Shown: positions 8,584-16,078 of the stretch, in pieces
Numbering within the stretch: position 1 is the first letter of the stretch
Layout: every line of letters starts with the position of its first letter
Source of the DNA: Paenibacillus sp.
GTDB lineage: Bacteria > Bacillota > Bacilli > Paenibacillales > Paenibacillaceae
Length of the DNA: 64,000 nt
Assembly: GCA_017512705.1 (NCBI GenBank)
Contig: JAFWEX010000030.1
Coordinates: 40,879-104,878, forward strand
Direction of reading: 5' to 3'
Made by a program: the position numbers and the translations under genes
Notes under the pieces: generated by a model
What the model saw: the letters and a program-made list of their open reading frames with translations, nothing else
Told to the model about the DNA's origin: nothing
The model's database searches: none

Positions 8584-10029
8584 ATGATGAGAGTGAAAAC
8601 GAATTGGTGTTTTAAATTAATACCGGTTTTTATGTTATTTGTTGTCATTGTCTTTAGTCTTCCTCATCGGATACAAGCGGGAGAATCTAATGCTTATCAA
8701 GCAAAACGATTGTCTAATGTGACTGTTGTTGCGGCAGGTGAAAGATCGGTTTATGCCATTAAAGAAGATGGAACCGTATGGGCATGGGGTGGGTGGAAGA
8801 GAAGCGGCTTGCTAGGTAATGGTTATCCTGTGCAATCCGTATCTCCTGTACAAATGAAAATAAGTGATGCACATGATGTTGCTAGTGGCACAGGGCACAC
8901 TCTCCTTTTAAAAAAGGACGGTACTGTTTGGGCAACGGGATCTAATGAGGATGGACAACTGGGTCTAGGTACAGCTTCTAACGAAATTGTTCTAGCGCCT
9001 GTGCGGATCGAAGGTTTGAATAATATTAAGGCAATTGTTGCTGATGGTAATCAGAGCCTTGCATTAAAATCAGACGGCACAGTATGGCAATGGGGACGGA
9101 CAGACCGTGTAAATATACCTTCATCTACACCGGTGCGAGTAGAAGGGCTCCCGGCAGGTGTATCCATTGCGGCGGGTTCTGGGTCAGCAATGATGCTGGA
9201 TGTCGAAGGAAATGTATATGTATGGGGCACTGTGCTTACGGAGACGAATCCTGACAAAATAAGAAAACCTACGAGGGTAAGCGGACTGAAGAAATCTACA
9301 GCAATTGCGGCATCGGGTAAAAGAGCTGCAGCTTTAGCGGAAGATGGAACCGTATGGACGTGGAACAACTCCAAGTTGTATCCGACTCCAGGACAGTTAT
9401 TGCATCCAACGAAAGTGCTACAAGCAGAAGGCGTTCAGCATATTACTGGGGGAGGCGGGTCTTCATTTGGTCTGACCAAAAAGGACGGTACCGTATGGAT
9501 GTGGTACAGTTACTGGGATCAGCCAGCCTATACAGCTGTACAAATACGAGGAATTCATGATGCATCACATATGGCGAGCAGTCAAGTTTGGGGGAATTAT
9601 GCATTACTCAAGAATGGAACGCTGATGACATGGGAGATGGATACGCTAGGGCAATTTTCGAAGCCGGAACCTGTACAAGCACCGATTCAGATCCAATTAA
9701 ATGGTGAAGTCATCCCTTTGGTCATTCCGCCCGTTATCATAAATAACGTTAGTTATGTACCATTGAGAGGAGTCTTTGAACCCATTGGTGCTACGATCGA
9801 GTGGAATCAAGGTAACTTTACCGGTAAAGTTAAAAAAGGAAATACAGTGATTGAAATATATGCCGCAGCAGAGAAGCTTTCATTGAATGGTCAGTTTGTA
9901 CCTGATGAGTTCAATCCAAAGATGTTCCATGGTGTAACCATAGTACCTCTTCGGTTTATCTCTGAAAAATTAGGGGCAGAAGTGAAATGGAATGCTGCTG
10001 ACTATACCGTTCATATCAATATTCAATAG
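8584..10029 (+). CDS. Secreted RCC1-repeat protein with copper amine oxidase N-like domain
   Basis: The 481-residue protein begins with a signal peptide ending near residue 32 (HRIQAGES). Residues about 45-345 hold five or six RCC1-type repeats, seen as recurrent AAGxxxxxAxxxDGTVWxWG. These should fold as a beta-propeller. Residues about 365-480 match the Copper amine oxidase N-terminal-like domain common in Paenibacillus exoproteins (VPLRGVFEPIGATIEW, VPLRFISEKLGAEVKW), which is usually a cell-surface or ligand module and not an enzyme. The likely role is extracellular binding. No partner is known. Confidence 0.82.
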   Translation: MMRVKTNWCFKLIPVFMLFVVIVFSLPHRIQAGESNAYQAKRLSNVTVVAAGERSVYAIKEDGTVWAWGGWKRSGLLGNGYPVQSVSPVQMKISDAHDVASGTGHTLLLKKDGTVWATGSNEDGQLGLGTASNEIVLAPVRIEGLNNIKAIVADGNQSLALKSDGTVWQWGRTDRVNIPSSTPVRVEGLPAGVSIAAGSGSAMMLDVEGNVYVWGTVLTETNPDKIRKPTRVSGLKKSTAIAASGKRAAALAEDGTVWTWNNSKLYPTPGQLLHPTKVLQAEGVQHITGGGGSSFGLTKKDGTVWMWYSYWDQPAYTAVQIRGIHDASHMASSQVWGNYALLKNGTLMTWEMDTLGQFSKPEPVQAPIQIQLNGEVIPLVIPPVIINNVSYVPLRGVFEPIGATIEWNQGNFTGKVKKGNTVIEIYAAAEKLSLNGQFVPDEFNPKMFHGVTIVPLRFISEKLGAEVKWNAADYTVHINIQ

Positions 10030-10143
10030 AAGTACTTCTTTACTTGTATAAGGAACGAGGCGTATAATCCGTTGATGTATTAGACAATTCGATACAAGCT
10101 CAGATTCTTACACCAAGAGAGATGACAAAGAGAGGATATGTTG

Positions 10144-11022
10144 ATGAACAACGGATTAATTAATGCCATTATTGCTTATATCATGTGGGGAGTGCTACCA
10201 CTTTATTGGAAGCTGTTTGATGACGTGCCCGCAGGAGAAATTTTATCTCATCGGGTAGTTTGGTCATTTGTATTTATGGGGATTTTAGTAGCGATTCAGC
10301 GCCGCTGGAGCGATGTAAAACGAATCTGGACCAGTCGTTCGCTGTTACTGTCGCTCGCGGCCAGCGGACTTCTCATTGCGGTCAACTGGCTGATCTTTAT
10401 CTGGGCAGTCAACAATGGCCATGTGGTAGAGAGTAGCCTTGGCTATTACTTGAACCCCTTGCTTAACGTGCTGCTTGCCGTTGTATTCCTTCATGAGAAA
10501 CCAAACCGAGGTCAATGGCTAGCGGTTGCTATTGCAGCCGTTGCGGTGCTCATTATTGCAATCGACTACGGACGTTTCCCGTGGATTTCGATTTCGCTTG
10601 CTGCATCCTTTGGTTTATATGGCCTTGCGAAGAAAAAGATTAAACAAGATGCTTCCGTAGGCTTGCTGTCAGAGACTGCCGTTGTCCTGCCTGTTGCATT
10701 AGGCTACTGGATTTATCTTGGCATTATGGGCAAAACAACAGCTTGGACTCTGCCAGCGCCTACGTTTTTTGAACTGCTGTTTTCCGGCGTTGTAACGGCA
10801 TTGCCGCTGTTATTTTTTGCAAGGGCAGCTGCCCGCATGTCGCTGTCTACGCTCGGGTTTGTTCAATATATCGGACCAACCATTATGCTAATTCTGAGCA
10901 TATTTGTGTTTAAGGAATCTGTTTCACCTGTGTTGCTGGTTGGTTTTGCTTTGATCTGGACAGCGCTTGTTGTCTATGCGGTGGCATCCATGCGTGCTAC
11001 CAAACTGGTAAAGTCGATGTAA
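10144..11022 (+). CDS. rarD: RarD-type EamA/DMT permease
   Basis: The protein of about 292 residues has roughly ten hydrophobic segments and the RarD signature near its start (AYIMWGVLPLYWKLF, EILSHRVVWS). RarD proteins are drug/metabolite-superfamily permeases of the cytoplasmic membrane whose substrate is generally unproven. GAGG at 10132-10135 is too close to ATG 10138 but well placed (8 nt) for ATG 10144. The gene stands alone. Confidence 0.88.
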   Translation: MNNGLINAIIAYIMWGVLPLYWKLFDDVPAGEILSHRVVWSFVFMGILVAIQRRWSDVKRIWTSRSLLLSLAASGLLIAVNWLIFIWAVNNGHVVESSLGYYLNPLLNVLLAVVFLHEKPNRGQWLAVAIAAVAVLIIAIDYGRFPWISISLAASFGLYGLAKKKIKQDASVGLLSETAVVLPVALGYWIYLGIMGKTTAWTLPAPTFFELLFSGVVTALPLLFFARAAARMSLSTLGFVQYIGPTIMLILSIFVFKESVSPVLLVGFALIWTALVVYAVASMRATKLVKSM

Positions 11023-11060
11023 CCTGAAATCGATGTAATACCTGAAGTCGATGTAATACT
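11010..11060. repeat. Small tandem triplication over the rarD stop codon
   Basis: The unit A(A)TCGATGTAATACCTGA occurs three times with slight variation, the first copy providing the rarD stop codon. Each later copy carries another in-frame-like TAA. This looks like a local duplication by slippage. Confidence 0.6.
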
Positions 11061-11106
11061 TTTAAATCGCTGAAAGATCAGAGTTAATCTGCTCTTTTTG
11101 CTTGTA

Positions 11107-11146
11107 AGGGCCCTATCCAACCCGCGAGAGGTGGAGGGCTCTTTTT
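11107..11146 (+). terminator. Terminator after rarD
   Basis: GGGCCCT pairs with AGGGCTC (one G-U pair), with further pairing CC/GG inside, then TTTTT. Confidence 0.7.
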
Positions 11147-11259
11147 ACTTCCGTGTGAAGTTGAAATGGAAACGTAAAGGATTCTTTCATTTACAAATTA
11201 AGGAACGAATGTTCTAATTATAGAAGTTTAGTTTTTTTGAAAGGTGGTGGAGATTTGCA

Positions 11260-11715
11260 ATGAAGGAGCAACAGGGAATTGTATTCGTTGTGAGTGTTAC
11301 GATCGTACATAAGGATAAAGTGCTTATCATTAAGGAGAACAAGACATCTGTCCGGAACAGATGGAATTACCCCTCAGGCAGAGTGGAATATGGGGAAGAT
11401 ATTATGGATGCGGCCCGGCGAGAAGCCAAAGAAGAGACGGGATATGACATTAGTCTGACCTCAACGACAGGCGTTTACAATTTCACAAGCAGTACCAAGC
11501 AACAAGTAGTTTTGTTTCATTTCATGGGTGAAATCATCGGTGGTTCTCTGCAACTGGATACAACAGAAATTGCAGACGCGTGCTGGATTTTACCCGGCGA
11601 ATTGTCTAATTCAGATGTACTGGAACTGCGGGACAGGGAAGTGATGATGCAGATTACAAATAATGTGATATCTAAAAAAGTGTATCCCTTAACGCTTTTC
11701 CACAGTAAGCTATAG
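11260..11715 (+). CDS. Nudix hydrolase
   Basis: The 151-residue protein has a complete Nudix box from Gly40 to Ile64, with Glu46, Arg54-Glu55 and Glu58-Glu59 (GRVEYGE...REAKEETG) binding the divalent metal. Such enzymes cleave nucleoside diphosphates linked to another moiety. The substrate is not evident. GGTGGAG before ATG 11260 is the ribosome site. The MFS gene starts about 17 bp downstream, so the two are probably cotranscribed. Confidence 0.87.
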   Translation: MKEQQGIVFVVSVTIVHKDKVLIIKENKTSVRNRWNYPSGRVEYGEDIMDAARREAKEETGYDISLTSTTGVYNFTSSTKQQVVLFHFMGEIIGGSLQLDTTEIADACWILPGELSNSDVLELRDREVMMQITNNVISKKVYPLTLFHSKL

Positions 11716-11732
11716 AAACGGAGAACATGTTC

Positions 11733-13010
11733 ATGAGGTCTAATTATTTAACTCGAGCTTTTTATTATCTTTGGACAACTCAGACGGCTGCAAACGCCGC
11801 GGATGTTCTGTATATTATGGCTCTGACCGTGATGGTGCTGGATCGTACGAATTCGCTAGTGTCTGCAGCGCTTCTACCCTTGTTACGCAGTGGAGCTCAA
11901 TTGTTGAGTAGCCTTGCTGCACCGCTGCTCATTCAGCGTTTCAAGTTGTCCAGTCTGCTCTTTATGTCACAAACCGGGCAGTTTCTGCTGTTTATCTGCC
12001 TGGCTGTATATCTACATATGAATGGAGATGCATCTTCATTATTGCTCGTATTCTCACTTGTATTTGTCATGTCTTTCCTCGATGGCTGGACCACCCCAGC
12101 TCGTAATGCACTGATCCCGCGACTGGTTACTCATGAACAAGGCTTACTAAAAGCCAATGGTCTCATGAGCGTCAGTGACCAAGTTGTACAATTTGCAGGT
12201 TGGGGTCTGAGCGGAGTAATCGTTGCATGGATCGGATCGAGCTCAACCTTGTTAATTACAGCAGTAATTTATGGCTTGGCAGCCACATTTACACTTGGTG
12301 TCAAAGAGCCAGTCCATGGAGGTATATCAGAGAAACATGTGAATGCATCTACTGATATTGCACCTGATCTTGACACAAGCAGATGGCATACGTTGACCGA
12401 AGGCTGGAAAATGATATGGAAGACACCCCGCCTGCGGGTGCTTACGTTCATGGATATGATCGATATGCTTGGCGGATCTATTTGGGTAGGCGCTTTTACG
12501 CTGGCTTTTGTTCAAGTGGCACTTGGTCAAGGAGAAGACTGGTGGGGCTTTATCAACGCAGCTTATTTTGCCGGAACCATTGGTGGTGGTTTGCTGGTAC
12601 TTGCATTAGCCAGAATCATTGGCAGCCGTTATTTTGCAGTCATGATGGTGGGGATGGCAGGATATGGCGTATTGACCGCAGTCTATGCATTGAACTCACA
12701 GCCATTTGTGGCGTTGATCCTTGTCATGTTGATGGGGCCTTTTGCTGAACTTGCTATGATTAACCGTCGTACATTGATTCAGAGTAGTGTATCTAATCGA
12801 ATGCTGCCTAAGGTTTTGTCGGCTCAAGCCTCGATGATGCATCTCGTATTTTGCGTTTCATTGCTAGGCATGGCTTGGCTTGCTGAGTATATTGGTATCG
12901 TGAACCTCTATTTATTTGCAGCTGGACTAACTATTCTGGCAATCATTGCTGGCTTACTGAATTACAGGGCTTTTCAGGATAAAACGGTTCGTTGTCAAAC
13001 GATGACTTAG
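11733..13010 (+). CDS. Major facilitator superfamily transporter
   Basis: The protein of about 425 residues has around twelve hydrophobic segments and the N-terminal pattern (YLWTTQTAANAADVLYIMALTVMV) seen in MFS exporters related to macrolide-efflux proteins. The GGAG at 11720-11723 favours ATG 11733 (8-nt spacing) over ATG 11727. It follows the Nudix gene closely, and its stop codon overlaps the ribosome site of the next small gene. The substrate is unknown. Confidence 0.82.
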   Translation: MRSNYLTRAFYYLWTTQTAANAADVLYIMALTVMVLDRTNSLVSAALLPLLRSGAQLLSSLAAPLLIQRFKLSSLLFMSQTGQFLLFICLAVYLHMNGDASSLLLVFSLVFVMSFLDGWTTPARNALIPRLVTHEQGLLKANGLMSVSDQVVQFAGWGLSGVIVAWIGSSSTLLITAVIYGLAATFTLGVKEPVHGGISEKHVNASTDIAPDLDTSRWHTLTEGWKMIWKTPRLRVLTFMDMIDMLGGSIWVGAFTLAFVQVALGQGEDWWGFINAAYFAGTIGGGLLVLALARIIGSRYFAVMMVGMAGYGVLTAVYALNSQPFVALILVMLMGPFAELAMINRRTLIQSSVSNRMLPKVLSAQASMMHLVFCVSLLGMAWLAEYIGIVNLYLFAAGLTILAIIAGLLNYRAFQDKTVRCQTMT

Positions 13011-13023
13011 GAGGATGATGATA

Positions 13024-13251
13024 ATGGTTAAAGATCATTCATTGCACCAGAAGCGTAGTCATTTTCTTTCGCAAAGAGATCGGATTCGTTTCATATCCCC
13101 ATTTCTTTTTTCAGTAATCATTGGTATGGCTTATACGTGGTTATTCGTTAATGAAACGACAAACGGATATCTTGGCAGAATATTGCCAAGCACAGATGGT
13201 CCGGATCTGCATCAATATCTTCCGGTGATTCTTCCGGCATTTGTGTATTAG
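13024..13251 (+). CDS. Small membrane protein of unknown function
   Basis: The 75-residue protein is not recognised. A perfect AGGAGG at 13009-13014, built into the end of the MFS gene, gives 9-nt spacing to ATG 13024. A basic N terminus (HQKRSHFLSQRDRIRF) precedes one hydrophobic segment (SPFLFSVIIGMAYTWLFV). It is probably translated together with the transporter and may be its partner, which is inference from spacing only. Confidence 0.55.
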   Translation: MVKDHSLHQKRSHFLSQRDRIRFISPFLFSVIIGMAYTWLFVNETTNGYLGRILPSTDGPDLHQYLPVILPAFVY

Positions 13252-13272
13252 TATGTTGTACAGAGGAAACAC

Positions 13273-13371
13273 ATGATTCTGATCGAAAATATATCATTTA
13301 GCTGTATTCAAGCGATTATTGCGTTCCTCAGTCTTTTTGCATCTCTTATCGTTGTGATGGTGTTTATGTAA
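13273..13371 (+). CDS. Very short hydrophobic peptide, toxin-like
   Basis: A 32-codon frame starts at ATG 13273 after an AGAGGAAA site. After MILIENISFS the rest is one membrane helix (AIIAFLSLFASLIVVMVF). Size, single helix and position resemble holin-like type I toxins of Firmicutes (TxpA-like), but the family motif is not certain and no antisense RNA promoter was established. It could also be the tail of the transporter operon. Confidence 0.35.
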   Translation: MILIENISFSCIQAIIAFLSLFASLIVVMVFM

Positions 13372-13435
13372 GTTTCTAAGCAGTCTTCTTTGAAAAATAA
13401 TGTACTTCTAAACTATAAGTACTTCTTTCACAGAT

Positions 13436-13467
13436 AAAAGGCGCTATCCCCCAGGGTAGCGCCTTTT
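13436..13467. terminator. Bidirectional terminator ending the Nudix-MFS operon
   Basis: AAAAGGCGCTA (13436-13446) and TAGCGCCTTTT (13457-13467) form an 11-bp stem with A and T tracts on its two sides. Confidence 0.88.
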
Positions 13468-13470
13468 ATA

Positions 13471-14133
13471 GTTTCCCCCTGCTCCCGTGAAAAACCAAAG
13501 CGTGTTTTAGAAGCATGTCCCCAAGGAGCAGCGCGTAGTGGAGGAGGTGAGATCAATTCTATAGAAGCGAAGCGTTCGCGTTTGTCACCGGATGTTTCCC
13601 TATGAAGGGAAATTCCAAAACCATCCGAGGACAACCAGCGATCGAAAGAACGACTCACCGCCGGAACGCCCACCGCAGCTCCCTCCCTCGAGGTTTTCCC
13701 CCTGCTCCCGTGAAAAACCAAAGCATGTTTTAGAAGCATATCCCCGAGGAGTAGCGCGTAGTGGAGGAGGAGAGATCGATTCTGAAGAAGCGAAGCGTTC
13801 GCGTTTGTCACCGGTTTCCCTATGAAGGGGAAAATCCCAAATCATCCGGGGACAACTAGCGATCGAAAGAACGACTCACCGCCGGAACGCCCACCGCAGC
13901 TCCCTCACTCGAGTTTTTCCCCCTGCTCCTGTGAAAAACCTAAGCGTGTTTTAGAAGCATATCCCCGAGGAGTAGCGCGTAGTGGAGGAGGAGAGATCGA
14001 TTCTGAAGAAGCGAAGCGTTCGCGTTTGTCACCGGATGTTTCCCTATGAAGGGAAATTCCAAAACCATCCGGGGACAACCAGCGATCGAAAGAACGACTC
14101 ACCGCCGGAACGCCCACCGCAGCTCCCTCCGAA
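13471..14133 (+). repeat. Three tandem copies of a ~221-bp dispersed structured element
   Basis: Units start near 13471, 13693 and 13914 (periods 223 and 221 bp) and differ by few substitutions. Each holds a core (13567-13650, 13790-13870, 14011-14090) with hairpin GCGAA-GCG-TTCGC, then TTGTC-A-CCGGATG pairing with CATCCG-RGGACAA around an inner CCC/GGG hairpin, then AGCGATCGAAAG. The core recurs at 24671, 31447 and 41821. Open frames inside are fortuitous: they have no ribosome site and repeat with the unit. The 787-bp gap 13372-14158 holds only this and the terminator before it. Confidence 0.85.
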
Positions 14134-14158
14134 AGATGATGGCTTCTAACTTCCATGC

Positions 14159-15217
14159 TTAGTCAATGAACCCTTCCATGGTAGCCGTCGGCATCATATT
14201 CGACTGCCAAGCGCCTTTGCCGTATCCACCGTTATAGCCTGGGGTAGCTTGCGGCTCCCAGTAAAATACACCTTTCCCTTTTCCACTCGGCAAATTACGA
14301 ATCTGATTTTTCATCGCTGCAACAAAGGCTTTACCTGCTGCCGCCTGATTATTGTCCATGCCAATTTCAGATATCATAATTTCTTTACCATAACGATTGA
14401 TCAGATCCTTCGCATTATTCACTGTGTTGGTTACCGCGGTATTCCAGCCGGAAGCGGAAGGATAGAGGGACATGGCGATCATATCAAAATTAGCTCCGTT
14501 GTTGATCAGTCCACCGATGTTCCAAACAAACAGGGCATTATCATCGCCACCAGCCAGATGTACAATCGTTTTCGTGCCGCTGCTGATGGATTTTACAGCA
14601 TTATGTCCAGTGTTCACGAGCCATGCATAGTTCTTCATGTTCGTTGAAGCTTTGCCATCGTCCCATAACATGCCGTTACTGGTTTCGTTACCAATCTGTA
14701 CCCAATCCGGGGTTACACCCTTGCTTTGCATAGCGGTCATGACTTCACGAGTGTGATTCCAGACAGCATCCATTAATTGCTGGAACGTATAGTTTTTCCA
14801 AGCCGCCGGTTTGGTTTGTTTGCCTGGATCTGCCCAGGAATCGCTGTAATGGAGCGTCAGCATAACACTCATGCCTGCGTTTTTGGCGCGTTGTGCGAGA
14901 GAAGCAGCGCGGTCTTTATTCATGTAACCGTTACCATAATCATTCGATGGATTAACGAAAACCCGGATTCGAACGGAGTTAATCTGGTAATCTTTTTTCA
15001 GAATATCAATGATGTCTCGTTGTACTCCGTTTTTATCTTTCCACTTGTAGCCTTGAGCTTCCATACCGGGAACCCAACTGATGTCGGCCCCTTTGGCAAA
15101 ACTGGGTGCAGCGCTGGCGTGCTGGCTTGAGGGCAGTAAGATGGAAGTGAAAGTGAATACCATGACCCAAGCCAGCAGAATGCTTATTCTTTTGAAAACC
15201 CTTACATTTTTGGACAT
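14159..15217 (-). CDS. Secreted GH53 arabinogalactan endo-beta-1,4-galactanase
   Basis: The 352-residue protein has a signal peptide ending near Ala37 (SSQHASAA). The GH53 fold is marked by KGADISWVPGMEAQG, HYSDSWADPGKQ, the acid/base Glu178 in QIGNE and the nucleophile Glu284 in ISEIGM, with FYWEPQA near the end. It cuts beta-1,4-galactan side chains of pectin outside the cell. GAGGAGG lies 9 nt upstream of ATG 15217. No ganSPQ transport genes are adjacent. Plant-polymer use fits the GH119 enzyme nearby. Confidence 0.92.
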   Translation of the reverse strand: MSKNVRVFKRISILLAWVMVFTFTSILLPSSQHASAAPSFAKGADISWVPGMEAQGYKWKDKNGVQRDIIDILKKDYQINSVRIRVFVNPSNDYGNGYMNKDRAASLAQRAKNAGMSVMLTLHYSDSWADPGKQTKPAAWKNYTFQQLMDAVWNHTREVMTAMQSKGVTPDWVQIGNETSNGMLWDDGKASTNMKNYAWLVNTGHNAVKSISSGTKTIVHLAGGDDNALFVWNIGGLINNGANFDMIAMSLYPSASGWNTAVTNTVNNAKDLINRYGKEIMISEIGMDNNQAAAGKAFVAAMKNQIRNLPSGKGKGVFYWEPQATPGYNGGYGKGAWQSNMMPTATMEGFID

Positions 15218-15376
15218 TACGACATGCCTCCTCGATATAAGTTGAGATGCATCCTCATTATAGTCTTATGAGATCATACGGCTAAAGGGTCAATTTCCAA
15301 TATTTTGGTTGTTTTCTTAACCTCTAAAATCATTATGTTCAATAGGTATATTTCGATTAAATATAAAAGACAAAAC

Positions 15377-15401
15377 AAAAAGCCGTCCGAAGACGGCTTT
15401 T
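15377..15401. terminator. Strong bidirectional hairpin terminator
   Basis: AAAAAGCCGTC and GACGGCTTTT flank a CGAA tetraloop. On the minus strand it lies after the gene at 15598-15825 and about 160 bp upstream of the galactanase. Confidence 0.88.
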
Positions 15402-15560
15402 CTACCCGTGGCGCTTTTTTAAACATTGATCCGTATCCCGCGCCTCCATCATCAACCAAATTATTTGGAAGTTGTGGATCGGGTAAGGGACACGTTCAAC
15501 ATGACATTAGAAATGTTGACGCACCTCCTTTCCTTGTGGGAAGAGTATACAACATACTAT
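15402..15560 (-). other. Leader-like stretch with strong ribosome site and hairpin
   Basis: On the minus strand an AAGGAGGTG site near 15525 is followed at once by hairpin CAACAT/ATGTTG and a tiny frame (MLNVSLTRSTTSK), then the 15377 terminator. Layout resembles an attenuator or leader-peptide unit upstream of the galactanase, but no known RNA class or peptide was recognised. The rest of the 15218-15597 gap shows nothing else. Confidence 0.3.
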
Positions 15561-15597
15561 TTCGAAATACTAGTCTTTTTTTCGTATTTATGCAAAA

Positions 15598-15825
15598 TTA
15601 TTTTTCGGTTTGAAACATGGTTGTTTCCCTTGCATAATGGCTCTTCGTTCCGTTTTCGTTGCGAATCCGCACGAGGTCATCACTGATCTGCTCGACAATG
15701 CCGCGGCCGACTTCACAGTATACACCGGCAGGATCTTCTTGCCATGCAATGACTACACATTGCGATAGAGCTGCAGTGAAAAATTCGATGTTTTTTTGCA
15801 ATGTTCTAGGTTTGTTCGATTTCAT
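15598..15825 (-). CDS. Conserved-looking small protein of unknown function
   Basis: The 75-residue soluble protein is not recognised. AAAGGAG lies 6 nt before ATG 15825, a strong site. The middle reads CVVIAWQEDPAGVYCEVGRGIVEQISDDLVRIRN, a likely small beta-barrel-like stretch with two cysteines. It has no close partner and is followed by the 15377 terminator. No function is proposed. Confidence 0.6.
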   Translation of the reverse strand: MKSNKPRTLQKNIEFFTAALSQCVVIAWQEDPAGVYCEVGRGIVEQISDDLVRIRNENGTKSHYARETTMFQTEK

Positions 15826-15955
15826 GAGATACTCCTTTAAAATAGCTTAAAATTTGGAATAAAAACGACAGCCGATCAAATCACACTGTAGTTCACTTTA
15901 CCTTGTCTATTGTTCTTTGTAAAGGGATGGAAAAAGTTGCGCTCATGAGTTATCA

Positions 15956-15983
15956 TTTACATAAATTTAACAATACGTTAACA
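15956..15983 (+). promoter_or_regulatory. Pho box upstream of ppk
   Basis: TTTACA (15956), TTAACA (15967) and TTAACA (15978) recur with an exact 11-bp period. This is the direct-repeat PhoP recognition pattern of Bacillus (TTAACA separated by 5 bp). It lies about 95 bp upstream of the ppk start, so phosphate-starvation activation of ppk is inferred. Confidence 0.72.
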
Positions 15984-16078
15984 TTCCGATGACGCTTGGA
16001 GTCGATTACGAATAGTACAATTATAGTAGAGTTCGAATTGGAATTGGAATTGACATGCATCACATTCGGAGGCCATAC

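Noticed and set aside
13592-14156. Open frames of 75-127 codons on both strands inside the 221-bp repeats
   Set aside because: They recur only because the DNA repeats, lack ribosome sites, are Arg/Pro-rich or Ser-rich without recognisable sequence, and cross the hairpin cores.
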